The notes: generated by a model not told the origin, from the sequence alone. Shown: positions 1 to 11,226, counted from the stretch's first letter. The stretch: 64,000 nucleotides of DNA from Pycnococcus provasolii (GCA_049487715.1 CP150558.1:310001-374000), one strand, 5' to 3'. Program-made: numbers and translations.

Positions 1-725
1 CCGACTCCATCGTGTAGCTCTTTTGAGAGCACGTGCAGCGGAAATTGCTCCAAGCTTGCAATAAGCTCCACCTCACAAGCGAGCTGCTCAGCCTTTACGT
101 AGTCGCTTAACCGCGTGTATATCTCAGAGAGGAACAGCTTCCCACGAGCAACAACAACCGCGTCGAACGACATCAGTCCAATCTTTTCAATCGTCTCCGC
201 AGCCTCGAGAGCACCCCTGTCATCGCCCAACGTTTGAGCTTGGAAGTAACGCTCGTAAATTGCCACGAGGCTAGCAACCCTCTGTTCCGCGGACAGTTTA
301 CCAAGTGGCGTGCTGCTAAGCGGGTCCATCTCTGGGTTGTCTTCGTGTGCACGACCAAAGCCAGGCAGGTGAAAGACCATGCGCGTATTATCTCCAAACT
401 CAGGAGGACATCCGAGCGCGACGGCCCAACTCCAGTCGGCCTTTCTGTCCCACCACGCGACCCCTTGGAGTGATTCGTCGGTCGCCATTTTGAGTGCACC
501 GCGTGCATCTCCCCCGCTTGCTCGTTCTCGCGCTGCCGCATCCGATGCCACATACACGGCGGAACGCACGGGCTGCGAGGAGGCTGGATTCGTGCACTCG
601 CGCTTGTGCGTAGGCCACGCCTTCCTCTGGCATGTCTTAGAGCAATACGACACGTTGCGGCATCGCGAGCAGCGCATGAGAGGAGCATCGCCAGAGCCGC
701 ACCACTCGCAGTTGCCTGAGGACAT
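1..725 (-). CDS. MYND zinc-finger protein (3' end outside window)
   Basis: Read on the minus strand from the ATG at 725, the frame stays open to the window edge, giving about 241 residues with no stop reached. The first 35 residues form a MYND finger: C-x2-C (NCEWC), then CSRCRNVSYCSKTCQRK and a final H-x3-C (HKREC). MYND fingers bind two zinc ions and usually dock peptide partners. After the finger come FHLPGFGRAHEDNPEMDP and then helical sequence (YERYFQAQTLGDDRGALEAAETIEKIGL and following) that resembles TPR-like repeats seen in other algal MYND proteins; this second part is inference. The start was chosen because the finger begins six residues after this Met. The C-terminus is missing, so a SET or other domain cannot be excluded. 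Confidence 0.8.
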   Translation of the reverse strand, partial: MSSGNCEWCGSGDAPLMRCSRCRNVSYCSKTCQRKAWPTHKRECTNPASSQPVRSAVYVASDAAARERASGGDARGALKMATDESLQGVAWWDRKADWSWAVALGCPPEFGDNTRMVFHLPGFGRAHEDNPEMDPLSSTPLGKLSAEQRVASLVAIYERYFQAQTLGDDRGALEAAETIEKIGLMSFDAVVVARGKLFLSEIYTRLSDYVKAEQLACEVELIASLEQFPLHVLSKELHDGV

Positions 726-1004
726 GACGACAGTGCGCCCGCGACGCGACCAGTGCTGCGAGTGGCCGAGAGGGCAGTGGTGCGCCAGTGATGCGTGACG
801 CCAGGGCCGATGCCGAGGAGGAAGGGGGCGACCCAGGCGGTTAAGGTCACGTCCCCTCACCCTCAGACGAAACCCCAATCGGTTTCCGCAAGAGCCCCAA
901 TGTTTGGCGTCCGCACACCAGGTTTCGATGTTGCGTAGGTAATAAAGGATGTCACTTTCATTGTTAAGTGTTACACTTACTTATATTATACACGTCGCCG
1001 ACTT

Positions 1005-2528
1005 CTACGGTGCCAACAGCGGCGGCAACTCTGCACGCGCTCCCTCGCGTGGTGGCGAAGTCGATGTAGACAGCAAAGAGGTTGGTGCAGCATCGGACGA
1101 GCCAGGCGTGTCAAACGATGTAAGTTCACGCTCCAGTGCTGTCAAACGTGCGCCACGTTCGCTCGTGCCATCCTCCATGAGCGTGCGCATGATCCGCATC
1201 GCGGCCAACGTCGCATGTTCGTCGCCATCCGTTAGAGCTCTCGCTAGCGCACACAGCACTTTGTCGCCGCCATTCGAACTTAGCAAGCTGACGACATCAC
1301 ATGCCAGCGCAACGCACATTCGCGCCGGCGACGTTAGCGTCAACAACGCGCGACGAACCTCCTCGGAAGATGCTGCTTCGCATTGCTCGTTGCGAATTGA
1401 CGGCCAGCGCAACCACGATGCCGCGCTGAGGATTGGCGGGGAGTATGCGACGAGCGCCGCGACCAAGCACTCGCCAATTGCGGCGCCGTCGGAATGGCGC
1501 AGAACATCCCAATTACCCTGATTTGCCTCGTCTCTCGCCTCCCTGCCGATGCTGATCCATGCGCTGTGACCGCAGATAGCTGTTGACGCCAAGATCGCGT
1601 CGTCGGAGCATAGCTTTAGGCGATTGCGCAGAGCAAGCACCGCCTCGACGAGACCGCGAGGCGCGTCCATGATATGCTTCACATGATCGCCGTGTAGCAA
1701 ATCACGCTGGAGGTTGATCGCCTCGGGAAGCGACAACGTGCCCCTTTCGGGGAACGCGGCGGCGACTCGGCGGTAGGCGTATGCGTCCGCAAACTCGTGA
1801 ACGAAGTTAACTTGCCCCTTCGTCTGCAGCGCTCCTGGCCGCCCTTTCCTGACAATCTTCACAGCATCGCTGGGTTCAGTACCTTCGGCGTAGACAAGAT
1901 AACAAGCAAGAACCAGTCCCGTTCTTCCGAGTCCGGCGTGACAGTGCACGGCGGCTGCGTGCTTGCGATGCACGACGTGGTGCGTGATAATGTTGACGAC
2001 GGCGAAGACAAGTTGCATGGGCGGCGTGGTCATGTCGCGCCAGCTGAAATTGTAGCACGAGATGCCGTGATCCATCAACTGTTCTGGATCGTACGAGAAC
2101 CCTGTGTGAGGCAGCACACCCGGACCGCACGCGCTGTGCTCGCCAACTTGCTGCAGGTTGACGACAGCGCCGACGTTTGCCACCTTCAGGTTGGCCATGA
2201 GCACCTCGGCACTCTTGCCTATTCCGTTTGGCCTGGCCATAGCGATGAGCCTTCGACCTTCACCGACCCAACTGCTATGAACCCCTTCAACTGCCGGAGC
2301 ACCGCGCAAGTACTTGGGGTCTTCCCGTCGGCATCTGCGTCCTCCCTCGCACGCGCACTGCACGCGCTCCTTGATCAAGGCGAACGGAGATGCACCCGTT
2401 GATGCGAACGTCGGTTGCACGACGTTGAAAAATGGCAGTGACTTTGTCGGCTGCTTCTTCACAAATCTGTGTCGCAGAAAATGATCCAGTTCGGCATCAC
2501 CACTCTCCGGCGCGATACGCGTCGGCAT
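1005..2528 (-). CDS. PTPDC1-like protein tyrosine / dual-specificity phosphatase
   Basis: A 507-residue protein. The P-loop is HCHAGLGRTG at residues 195-204, with Cys196 as the expected nucleophile and Arg202 as the phosphate-binding Arg; the general acid is probably Asp165 in NFSWRD, and QTKGQ at 235-239 matches the Q-loop of this family. The upstream block IAMARPNG (95-102) and VVNLQQVGEHSACG (122-135) is the arrangement found in animal PTPDC1 proteins, which are linked to cilia and centrosomes. The C-terminal half (260-507) is helical-looking and not assigned. It would hydrolyse phosphotyrosine or phosphoserine/threonine in the cytosol. The gene is single-exon with an ATG start. Convergent or nearby regulation is not evident; the region above its start is unannotated. 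Confidence 0.85.
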   Translation of the reverse strand: MPTRIAPESGDAELDHFLRHRFVKKQPTKSLPFFNVVQPTFASTGASPFALIKERVQCACEGGRRCRREDPKYLRGAPAVEGVHSSWVGEGRRLIAMARPNGIGKSAEVLMANLKVANVGAVVNLQQVGEHSACGPGVLPHTGFSYDPEQLMDHGISCYNFSWRDMTTPPMQLVFAVVNIITHHVVHRKHAAAVHCHAGLGRTGLVLACYLVYAEGTEPSDAVKIVRKGRPGALQTKGQVNFVHEFADAYAYRRVAAAFPERGTLSLPEAINLQRDLLHGDHVKHIMDAPRGLVEAVLALRNRLKLCSDDAILASTAICGHSAWISIGREARDEANQGNWDVLRHSDGAAIGECLVAALVAYSPPILSAASWLRWPSIRNEQCEAASSEEVRRALLTLTSPARMCVALACDVVSLLSSNGGDKVLCALARALTDGDEHATLAAMRIMRTLMEDGTSERGARLTALERELTSFDTPGSSDAAPTSLLSTSTSPPREGARAELPPLLAP

Positions 2529-3608
2529 CGCGGTGGCTTAACCAGGCAAAGGTTTATCCCGGCCAAGTCGTCGCTGTTGCAACCTGTGCGTATGCTAACT
2601 TGCGTGCGTCTGTCGAGGCCTGTGGGCTCGACGCGCCTCCCGACGGTCGACCCGCCACCGACGCCGGCGACGTGCACGTGACGCGCGCCGTGGAGGGTGG
2701 ATGGTTGACTTCTCTGCGGTCTCGGGGGCGGAGGACGAGGGGGGAGGGGGGTGCGCTCTCGAGCCGGGCGCGCGTGACATCACCCCCGGGCCCCGGCGGT
2801 GATCGGATTCGGGCGAGACAACTGCACGTTGCCCTTGCAGGAAGGGAAGAGTCGTGCCGTCTCGACGAAACCGGGAAGGGCAAGGCACCTACTGTACATG
2901 TGCAAGGCGCGGTGTTGCTCACGGTGTTGCTCACGGTGTTGCCAAACACACGCAATGGACTCTGCGAGAACATGCAAGGACGGGTCCCCCAAGGTCCTCT
3001 ACTTCAAGGAGGGCGGGCAACTCCATGGGTACCCGTCCATGACATTGTTAAACGCTCTGGAGAGGAGAAGAGGTGCGAATGAGAAGCGAGAGAAGAGCCT
3101 TGTGTGGCCTTGTGCGTGTTGTTTGCTCACGCTACATACTACTGGAGAGGTGGTTGGCGACGACGACGACGACGGGGCCGAACAGAACGCCCGAAGAACG
3201 GTGTAAGGGAGCACTGCACTGCAAACTGTAACGAGGGAACGAGGCTGTGGTCTCGCGCCTGGGCGCCCACCCATGCACGATGCGTTCGTCGGATGCGATG
3301 CGAGCCGTTGAACGCGCGAAGCCTTCCTGCCAGCTCTTCTGGTGTCGGAGTTGCCTGGCCTTGCATGCATGCGCACAGCTTGCTGCAACGAGCTCGGCAA
3401 GTCGGCAACGCGATGCGATGCGAGGAGACGAGAGCGAGAGAAGAGCGAGGCGAAGGGAGGCGAAGAAGCAGGCGGCTCGGGCAGCGCGTCGTCGTCCTCC
3501 TCCTCCTCCTCCTCCTCGCCGATGTCTCGCTGCACCGCTAACCACGCCACCCCTTCCCTCGCCCTCGCCCCCGGGACCCGCGGCCTCATTACCTCACGTA
3601 CGCCAGCC
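2529..3608. other. Intergenic stretch, no supported gene
   Basis: About 1.1 kb between the divergently transcribed phosphatase and LamG-protein genes. It contains a short tandem (gtgttgctcacg repeated at about 2920-2940), GAC and CTC/CCT microsatellites (about 3160-3175 and 3495-3520) and several open frames on both strands that overlap each other and have no recognisable domain. It probably carries both promoters and 5' UTRs. Confidence 0.5.
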
Positions 3609-6600
3609 ATGGCGCGTGCCCTCACGCTCCTGCTGCTTTGCGCAGCAGCCACCTGCGTCTCCGCGACGCACTTCCGGTAAGTTACTCGGGCTCTGCATAC
3701 ACCATGGGGGGTTGTCCAGTGAACGGGTGGGAAGGTGACTCGCGAGGATCTTCGCTTTTTGGAGCGAAGTGCAACGAAGGACCGTTGTACCGCCTTTGTG
3801 AGGGTTTGCAGAAAACAGACGCGGCGAGAAACAAGATCTGGTGGTGTGCGCGCGGGCCCAAAGTGGCTGCGAAAGATCTCGCTGTCATGGCGAGACGCTG
3901 TGCGTACTTGCGCGCACACACTTTGGTCAAGAATAAGAAAAGGATCATATAACCTCGAGAGGTCTTGGCTAACGGCGTGCCAAAAACACACACACACCAA
4001 AAAAACAGCTATGGCTCCATCAAGTGGGAGCCCACGGCGGACACCGTCGTGAAGGCTGACCTTCAGCCTGGCCAGATCATCAGTGCCACCACCGAGTGGT
4101 CCGTCAACTTCTACGTGTCCATGGCGTTCCGCCGCACGTACTTCTGGGGCGCCTACTTCAACGAGCAGTGGCGCTCGTCGGACAGCGGTGCCTGGACGCG
4201 CAGGGCGTCCGGAGTCACGACTGACTTCGACTGCGCTTCGCAGAGCCCCGTCGAGGTGCAGTGCTTCCTCGACTCGAACACCAACTACGCGATGGCGCCG
4301 CCTGCGGGACCGTACCAGCTGCGTTTCCCCACGGGCATGAACAGCGCTGGACTTCCCCTCGTCCCGGCGGCCGCGCCCATCATCTGCGCGCACCCCATGA
4401 ACAAGGGAGTCAACGGCGTCGCGTCGAAGAGCGACATCCCGTACCCTGGCCAGACCAACGCTGGCCTGGTTTTCGACGGCACGCAGGCGTCTTACGGATC
4501 GGGCACCACCGCGCGCCCCGTGGAGACGGACCCCGTGTTCAAGCTCGGAACGACCGTTTCCGGTGCCGGTGAACAGATCTCCACGTGCACCCCGTGGAAC
4601 GAGGTGTTCGGCTTCTTCTTCGGCGACAACAGCGCGGACATGACGACGACGAACCTTGACGTGGACGTCGTGGACGTTGACTTCGACGACACGATGGCTG
4701 GAAACACCATCTACGTGAACAACAACCGCAGTCCGCTGAAGAAAACGTACAAGGGCACGGCTACTTACACCGCCTTCTTCACGGGAGGAAACCGCGCTTC
4801 CGAGCTGCTGAACAATGCTGACGGACGCTACCGCCTCGAGATCGAGGTGCGCATCGACAACACGAACGCGGCGCGTCTCAAGAACCGCTCGCCCATCGCC
4901 ACGAACATCCCGATCCTGCCGCTGCCGTACACGGACTCCACGGCTGGACATCTCCAGTTCCAGATTGCCGCGTACGACCCTGACGTCGGTGACCAGGTGC
5001 GCTACTTCTTCGGAAATCGCCTCGAGATGGGAGGACTGCTTGCCAACGCCGTGTACGAGAAGTCAACCGCCGCCGACGGTAAGATCTACGCGTCGCCGAC
5101 GTACACGTGGTACCCCGACGTGTACAACGATATCCTGTGCAGTACGCAGCGTGGACTTTTCCGCCTTCCCAAGGCGACGTGCGATGCCATTGTCACGCAG
5201 GACCCGGTGAACCCGGCGAGCTTCTCGCAGCGCTTCGCTAACTACCAGCAGATTGCCAACACCGCTAACACGCCGCACATGCCTGCTTGGGATAACGACA
5301 AGAACTTCCCGCACACGCCGAGCACCTCTACCCGTCTCACGATCAATGCTCTTTCCGGAACGGTTACGTGGAAGGTTGGCAAGGACGACAAGACGGCAAC
5401 GACGGATGGCTTCACGCCGCTCGCCTCCGGACTGTACAACTTCGTGGTGATGGTTGAGGAGCGTCACGGCGACGCCGGCTCGACGACCCTGTTGAGCGAG
5501 GACGATCGTCACGCGGATCCCACGAAGCCGTCGCTCGGACTCAAGGTCCCGCTCGACTTCCTCGTTTACTTGTACCCGTCGATGCACTTCTGCAACAAGG
5601 ACTGCGCGGCGTACGACGACCAGGGCACTGGAAAGATCTTCCAGACGTTCGAGACCACCTCTGGATTCTACGGAGATCCTTCGGCCGCGACGACTCCGCG
5701 CCCCAAGGCGTTCGGAGATCCCACCAATGGCCTGACTGGAGGATTCACGGGAACGTGCCGCCTCTGCGGTGGCGGTGGCGTGCAGAAGAGGTATCTCGAC
5801 GCTGACAACACGGTGCCGATCATCGACCTGGCTGGATACCAGCCTAAGGACACATCGTACTGCATGGTGCCTTCGGTGGACCGCAACTCTGCGGCCAACA
5901 CGTGCTGCAACAACCCGGGCGGCGCGGCGGAGTACGGAAATGTCACCAGCGCGGATGCCGTGCCTACCAGCTTCCCCACCGACTACACGTTCCGTGCTAA
6001 GGGATGCCTTGGCTCTGGCCCCGCTTCTGCCACCAGCCAGCAGATTGTGCCCTACAGCGGAAACCTCGATGCATGCAACATCAACCGTCAGCCGTTCTTC
6101 CTCACGGAGCACACGACGCCGAAGGGCCCGACGCCCCCGCTCGAGAAGGATCCGCTTTGCCCCAAGGCGAATGCGGATGGAAGCCCCATCTACTGCCCCA
6201 TCACGACGAACGACGAGGCCGCTGGCCTTTACGTTGGAATGTACAAGCCCGCCAAGGTGACCAAGCCGAAGGGCCAGGACGTCGACTTCACCCTCCGCGC
6301 GTACGACCCCGATGAGTGCGTTGAGCTGCTCATCGGTACCACGGGACTTTACGACAATATGTACCTCGACCCGCACGTTTACGTGAACGAGCGCACGATC
6401 GAGCGCAACTTCAAGTGGCCGGCGTACGACGGCACCGGCGCACTGACGAGCGTTGTGAACGAGGATGCGCGTCCCGAGAAGGTTTTTGTGTGCTTCTACG
6501 CGAGCGACAAGTACCTCGTGACGGTGCACCCGTTCCACTGCGTGATGATTGAGATCATCGAGCCTAGCCTCGTGAAGTGGTGCGACGACGCCGCGGTCGG

Positions 6601-8302
6601 CACGATGCCCGCCACTGTGGCGCCGCCCAACTCGAAGTACGACGTGTACCTCGACGTGGAATTCTGCCTCCCGCTTTGCGTGATGAAGCTTCAGGCGCAG
6701 GGACAAACGGCGAAGCTCGACATCCGCAAGATTGAGTACGAGTCCACGACGTGGCCGGATGCCATCGCGTTCCCCTTCCCGTACGATGAGGTGAACTTCC
6801 CGCCCAGCGGTGCCTTCAAGCACGCGAACGCTCCGACCACCGACCCGCTGCAGAAGAACTTCTGCTTCGCGCCGAAGATTGGCGAGGAGTGCACGTACAC
6901 GGTGTGCTTCCAGGGCATTGACACGGATTCGATCTCGAATGATCCCGCGGAGATTGCGCTCGAGACGACGAATGTGCGCTGCATGAAGCTCGAGGTGTAC
7001 AACGCCGTGATGGAATTCGACGGCGCCGAGCAGTCCATCGACGTGGACGTCTCCAAGTACGTCGTGCCAACGAACGGAATCACCATGGCTGCGTGGGTGC
7101 ACCCGAAGTGTGACGGTCTCAACGTGGAGCGCAACCTCACGGCATTTTATTTTGGAACGGTTCGCAACGAGACGACGCCGCACAACTACGGTGGTGTTGA
7201 CTCCGGCCTTGAGGTTCGCAACAGCATCATGTTCCACGAGGACACGGACAACATGGGAGCCTTCTTCTACTACGACTACTACATTGGCACGGTGTTCACG
7301 GAGAAGCTCTTCAGCTGCGGAGTGTGGCACTTCGTCGCTGTTACGATCAAGGAGGACAACAGCGCCATGCTGTACGTTGACGGTGTTGAGCCGGCTCACC
7401 AGCTCGACAACTCGCGCGACACGGTGAAGTACGCCAAGGTTGCCTTCTCCACGCCGAGCCGCCCGGATAACAACATGGACGGCGATGGCAAGGGTGTCTT
7501 CAAGGTGGGACATCTCGCGCCGATCACGCCCGGATACGGCTGGGTCGGATACGTCGACGAGATCGCCATCTACAACAAGTACATGGGCGACAAGGAGATT
7601 CAGATGTTGCAGTACACGCGCCTGATTGGCGGATCGTACGCCGCCGCGGCCACGGAGCCGGCGCTCGTTGGCTACTACACCGTCAAGGGTGTGCAGCCCA
7701 CGACACTTGTCAACTACCCGCTCACGAGCGACAGCGGCGAGGGAACGTCGCTCGTCGTGTCCGTGGGAACGCCGTCCATCGCGAAGGTGGCTGTGCCCAC
7801 CATCACGCCGTGCGTGCTCGGCATGCAGCATGCCGTCGGCCCGACGGACGGTGACTGCGTCACCGACGTCTACGGATGGAACATGGCGGACGGATTCATG
7901 CCGAAGTGCTCTTTCGGGGGTGTCGAGGCTCTCGGCACGCACAAGACGGACCTGATCATGTCTTGCACGACGCCCGGCCACTTCTCGCCGCGCTTCGTGA
8001 CGGTGCTTGCGTCCAACGACGGCGCCAACTTCACGAGCACGACGCTCGCCGACAAGACGGTTCGCCACCTCTTCATGGAGAGCAGCTTGTACGTCGACGG
8101 ACTTGGCGGAGGAGCGGAGGCGGACTCCGTCTGCAAGGACCTGCCCACGCGCGCGGTGACATTCGGTGGATGGTTTTGCCCCAAGTGCGGACCGCCCGTG
8201 CCCCCCGCGCCGCCGCCGCCGCCGCCGCCGCCGAGCCCGCCGCCGCCCGCCCCGAAGCCGCCGCCGCCGACCCCGCCGCCGCCGACTGGTGGCCGCATTT
8301 AG
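3609..8302 (+). CDS. Large secreted LamG / TIG-domain surface protein with proline-rich tail
   Basis: Two exons: 3609-3676 and 4009-8302. Exon 1 supplies a signal peptide (MARALTLLLLCAAATCVSA) and ends at CG|gtaagt; exon 2 starts after ..aaaaacag and restores THFRYGSIKWE. The product is about 1453 residues. Cys-rich beta-type sequence fills residues 25-1010. A LamG/concanavalin-like domain lies at about 1016-1233 (MEFDGAEQSIDVDVS to the YVDEIAIYNKYMGDKEIQML block), followed by an IPT/TIG-like domain at about 1283-1363 and the first strand of a second LamG-like unit (SSLYVDGLGG, about 1381) that breaks off into PPAPPPPPPPPSPPPP near the end. It is expected in the wall or extracellular matrix. 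The abrupt switch from a half LamG domain into a proline tract and stop suggests truncation. Ligands are unknown. Confidence 0.85.
3677..4008 (+). other. Spliceosomal intron
   Basis: GT..AG intron of 332 nt separating the signal-peptide exon from the rest of the LamG protein gene. The donor is gtaagt; the acceptor follows an A/C-rich tract (acacacaccaaaaaaacag). The phase is 2 and the joined codon is CGC. Confidence 0.85.
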
Positions 8303-8548
8303 GGAGGTTGAGGATGAGGTTATTCGCTTGGGAGGGAAAAGACAATTTGATAGAAGATATTGTTAAAGCCAAGATTTCTCCACAGATTTGGTGTCGTAGT
8401 TCACGTCGTAGTTGGTGTCCTCGAAGCCGCACACATGACACATCCCTGGTGTGGTGCCTACTACTAGCAGCGCGTACACCACTTCCCGCGTTCGGGGTCC
8501 CGCATTCGCACCACAACACATATCATTTTTGTTGTGTGTGAGTCCGAC

Positions 8549-9415
8549 ATGTCAGCGTGGAGTGTGCTCCCTCGACGCCACTCGATGCCGCCGCGGAGGA
8601 CGTGCGAGAGAAGCTCTCGAGCAAAGCCACACTGCAGTAGCCTTCGGTCCACCCCACCGCCACTCCCTCCTCTCGTATCGTTGCCGCTGCGCATTGACGA
8701 CGACGACGGTACCACGCTGACGGTCATCAAACCGATATGCTCGTCGTCCGCTTACGATTTTTACGTCGCGCACGGCTTCGACGACTGCGATCCGTTTTGG
8801 GCTGACGTATGGCCGGCGAGCGTGGCTCTCGCGAGACATCTCTTCTCTGTGTCCTGCGACTTCATCCGTGACGCGCGTGTCGCGGAGCTCGGGTGTGGCC
8901 TTGGCGTCGCGGGCGTCGCGGCGGCAGTCAGAGCGAAAGGGAGGGCACGGTGTGTGGCGTTGCTCGACTACGAGGCGCACGCCTTGAGCTGCGCAATCGC
9001 CACGGCGCAAGCGAGTGGTGCGCAAGTTGGAAGCTCGGATGCCGCTCCTTCGCTCGACGACGGCGGTGCCACAGGCGTCGCCGCGTACGAGTTTGACTGG
9101 ACAGCCCCTCTTCCTGCACTTGAAGCTCCTTTCGACGTGGTTCTTGCGAGTGACGTGCTCTATGATAAGACACAGGTGCCTCTCATTGCGAACGTGGTGT
9201 GCAGCTTGCTGGGCGTGAATGAGCACCCTTCGACTGGAGGAACGAGGCGGCTGCTTCTTGCAGACCGTGCATCGGGCACGGCCCGCACACCTTTCGTCGA
9301 GAAGCTGAAGGAGAGTGGCGCAGCAGTTGTCGTGCGCCCTTTTGACTCACCCTTGGTGGTTGCGGACGACAGCGCCTCCGACGTCGTGCTTGTTGAGGCG
9401 ACGTGGAACTTGTAA
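8549..9415 (+). CDS. METTL20/21/FAM86-type (family 16) protein methyltransferase
   Basis: A 288-residue class I SAM methyltransferase. Motif I is ELGCGLGVAG at 113-122, the acidic end of strand 2 is at LLDYE (138-142), FDWTA lies at 182-186, and the post-motif DVVLASDVLYD (196-206) is the family signature that in METTL20/21/22 enzymes contributes to lysine methylation. The conserved upstream block DPFWADVWPASVALARHL (81-98) is also typical. The target is probably a lysine of a protein, but which one cannot be told. The N-terminal 45 residues are basic and low complexity, compatible with an organellar transit peptide or with a start further in at Met13. ATG 8549 was preferred to the upstream in-frame GTG. 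Confidence 0.8.
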   Translation: MSAWSVLPRRHSMPPRRTCERSSRAKPHCSSLRSTPPPLPPLVSLPLRIDDDDGTTLTVIKPICSSSAYDFYVAHGFDDCDPFWADVWPASVALARHLFSVSCDFIRDARVAELGCGLGVAGVAAAVRAKGRARCVALLDYEAHALSCAIATAQASGAQVGSSDAAPSLDDGGATGVAAYEFDWTAPLPALEAPFDVVLASDVLYDKTQVPLIANVVCSLLGVNEHPSTGGTRRLLLADRASGTARTPFVEKLKESGAAVVVRPFDSPLVVADDSASDVVLVEATWNL

Positions 9416-9476
9416 ACGACAGTATACCTATCAAATCTTACGACCAAAACTCAGTACACATTTACTTTACATTGAT

Positions 9477-9674
9477 TCACGCGAACGCCAGAGGCTGAAA
9501 AACGATCCTCTTTTCGAAGGAGAGCTCCACTTCATGCTTCTCCGCGCTTTCCAGCAACTTCGCGTAAAGGTCTCCCTTTGTTGCGTCGAACGTGGCGTCG
9601 TTCTTTACCATCACCTTTGCCGTGATGCCAACACCGTCACAAGTGATGGATGGGATGTTCAGAGATCCTCCTCT
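9477..9674 (-). pseudogene. Orphan C-terminal coding fragment
   Basis: On the minus strand a frame reads from about 9674 to the TGA at 9477-9479 with good protein character: NIPSITCDGVGITAKVMVKN, then DATFDATKGDLYAKLLESAE, then KHEVELSFEKRIVFQPLAFA and stop. It has an in-frame stop just upstream and no ATG before the middle, so it is either the last exon of a gene with unseen upstream exons or a relic. The family is not recognised. It sits between the convergent methyltransferase and WASHC3 genes. Confidence 0.3.
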
Positions 9675-9726
9675 TTATTTCTTTTTGAAATAAAATATGC
9701 TAATCATTATAAACATGCTAATGTAC

Positions 9727-10386
9727 TTATGTCGAGCTCGCACCGCTACTGCTATCGTCGTCGCCTCCGCCGCCGCCACCGCCGCTGTTACCTCCTCCGC
9801 CTGCGTAAAATGCCTCGGGCGTGTCCAACAGGTCTGGGTCGAATCCTTCAATAGCCATTTTGTTCTTCACAGCTTGCTCTGGTACTCCCATTTTCACCAT
9901 TTTCAGGAAACGCGCGTAGTCTGGGTTGTCCATAACTCGCGAGCCCTCCGCCGCGTCACTCGAAGCTCCTGTTTGAGAAGTCTGCTCCTGCTCGTGCTGC
10001 TGCGGCGCGTTCTGCCCATCTCCCGCCGCGGCGCTGGCTGGTTGCTGCTCCGCAGGTTGGGTTGCGGTCGCCGCGGCCGCTGCGTCCTGCGACGTCGCCG
10101 GTGCCGAAGTAGCAGCAGCATTTACCCCCGCGGAGTCGAGTTTCGCCTCTAGCGACTGCAGTCTCAGGCTGACAGCGTTCATCTTGTGGTGGAGCGTCAT
10201 GAGTTTCGCGTCACTTGCGTTGACGAGGTCGTTGATCATTTGAGACGACGAGACGACGAACGCGTTCATTAAAGCACATAAATGCTGCGTGGCTATGTGC
10301 TGATGACCATGACGATGTGATGCTGATGCTGCTGATGCTGATGGTGGTGGCGGAGAGGAGGAGGAGGAGGAGGACGCCATGGCCAT
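9727..10386 (-). CDS. WASHC3: WASH complex subunit 3 (CCDC53 homologue)
   Basis: A 219-residue protein starting at the ATG at 10386 (a second ATG lies two codons in). Helical segment 35-84 (CALMNAFVVSSSQMINDLVN and the following KLMTLHHKMNAVSLRLQSLE) matches the coiled coil of CCDC53. The strongest signature is DNPDYARFLKMVKMGVP (153-169) followed by NKMAIEGFDPDLLDTP (175-190), which corresponds to the conserved C-terminal block of WASHC3 and the WH2-adjacent region of related actin regulators. The middle (85-150) is Ala/Gln-rich, and the end is Gly/Asp/Ser-rich. WASHC3 belongs to the WASH complex that activates Arp2/3 on endosomes, so its presence implies an endosomal actin pathway. It is single-exon and convergent with the methyltransferase gene. 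Confidence 0.85.
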   Translation of the reverse strand: MAMASSSSSSSPPPPSASAASASHRHGHQHIATQHLCALMNAFVVSSSQMINDLVNASDAKLMTLHHKMNAVSLRLQSLEAKLDSAGVNAAATSAPATSQDAAAAATATQPAEQQPASAAAGDGQNAPQQHEQEQTSQTGASSDAAEGSRVMDNPDYARFLKMVKMGVPEQAVKNKMAIEGFDPDLLDTPEAFYAGGGGNSGGGGGGGDDDSSSGASST

Positions 10387-11037
10387 GATTAGAAAAGTGA
10401 AAAAAAAGGGACGGATTAACGAAAAGTGGGAACAGGTCCTTGGTTCTGCTCCTTGGAACTTCCGTGGACTTGTGCGCGCGACTTGCCGTGGTGGTCGAAA
10501 TGGGGTGGATGGACTTGCGCGCGCGACTTGCAAGTTCTGCCATCGCGCCCATGCCGTCCCTGGTGGACTGTGGACGGTGGACGGCGTGGACCTGGTGGTG
10601 GACCTGTACGCTCGTCTTTCATCATGGTAGATCATGAACGGCGCTCCCCGACTTAGGCATCGCTTATGGTGCGAAGGCGTGTCTGGTGGCACGAGTGGAT
10701 CACGTTGCCATGTAGGATGCACAACCGTGGCAGGCTGGCAACGTTGTGCAAGGTGTGTGCAACGGGAACGTGACCCCAACTCACCATAACGAAGCCAGGT
10801 AGTTCTGCTTGAAGCCGCCCGTCGCCCGTTGACATGCGCTCCTCAGCGTCACTCTCTCTCCGTCGTCACAGCTTCTCTCTATCACGAACCCCATCAACTC
10901 TTGGCTGGACTGAACTGAGCGGAGTCCATTGAACTATTAAAGAAAAAACAAGAAGCGTGTTTTTGAAGGTTCATCGCCGAGTGCCTGAGCCAGTGAGCAA
11001 CCCACCACCAGCAGCTACTGTGGTTCCCATAAATATT
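10387..11037. other. Intergenic region with short GC-rich direct repeats
   Basis: About 650 bp between divergent WASHC3 and the SAM protein. The motif CTTG(T/C)GCGCGCGACTTGC occurs twice (about 10468-10487 and 10513-10532). No gene was seen; promoters of both neighbours are expected here. Confidence 0.4.
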
Positions 11038-11226
11038 ATGCCGCGGACGGTTGAGAGCGTTCTGGACGCGGCTCGCGTGGACAAGGCGAAGTACCTCGGT
11101 CCTTTGCAAGGGCTAGGCGTCAGCACGGCGGAGGACCTTAAGGATCTCACCGACGCGGACATGGACAACGTCGGACTCAACAGCTTAGCCAAACGACGCC
11201 TAGTGGCTGAAATCAATAAGGTCTAA
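11038..11226 (+). CDS. Small single SAM-domain protein
   Basis: A 62-residue protein from the ATG at 11038. Almost the whole chain is a sterile alpha motif: VESVLDAARVDKAKYLGPLQ, then GLGVSTAEDLKDLTDADMDN, then VGLNSLAKRRLVAEINKV. The spaced hydrophobic positions (L, Y, L..G, L..L, L..LG, R..L) are those of SAM domains, which form homo- or hetero-oligomers. The same frame is open upstream to 10957 through a GTG codon, so a longer form or an upstream exon is possible. Stand-alone SAM proteins of this size usually act as adaptors or caps of SAM polymers. The function here is unknown. Confidence 0.65.
   Translation: MPRTVESVLDAARVDKAKYLGPLQGLGVSTAEDLKDLTDADMDNVGLNSLAKRRLVAEINKV

Noticed and set aside
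2999-8068. Long minus-strand frames of 650 and 1001 codons opposite the LamG gene and its leader
   Set aside because: Arg/Val/His-rich, no domains; shadows of a GC-rich plus-strand gene with strong codon bias.
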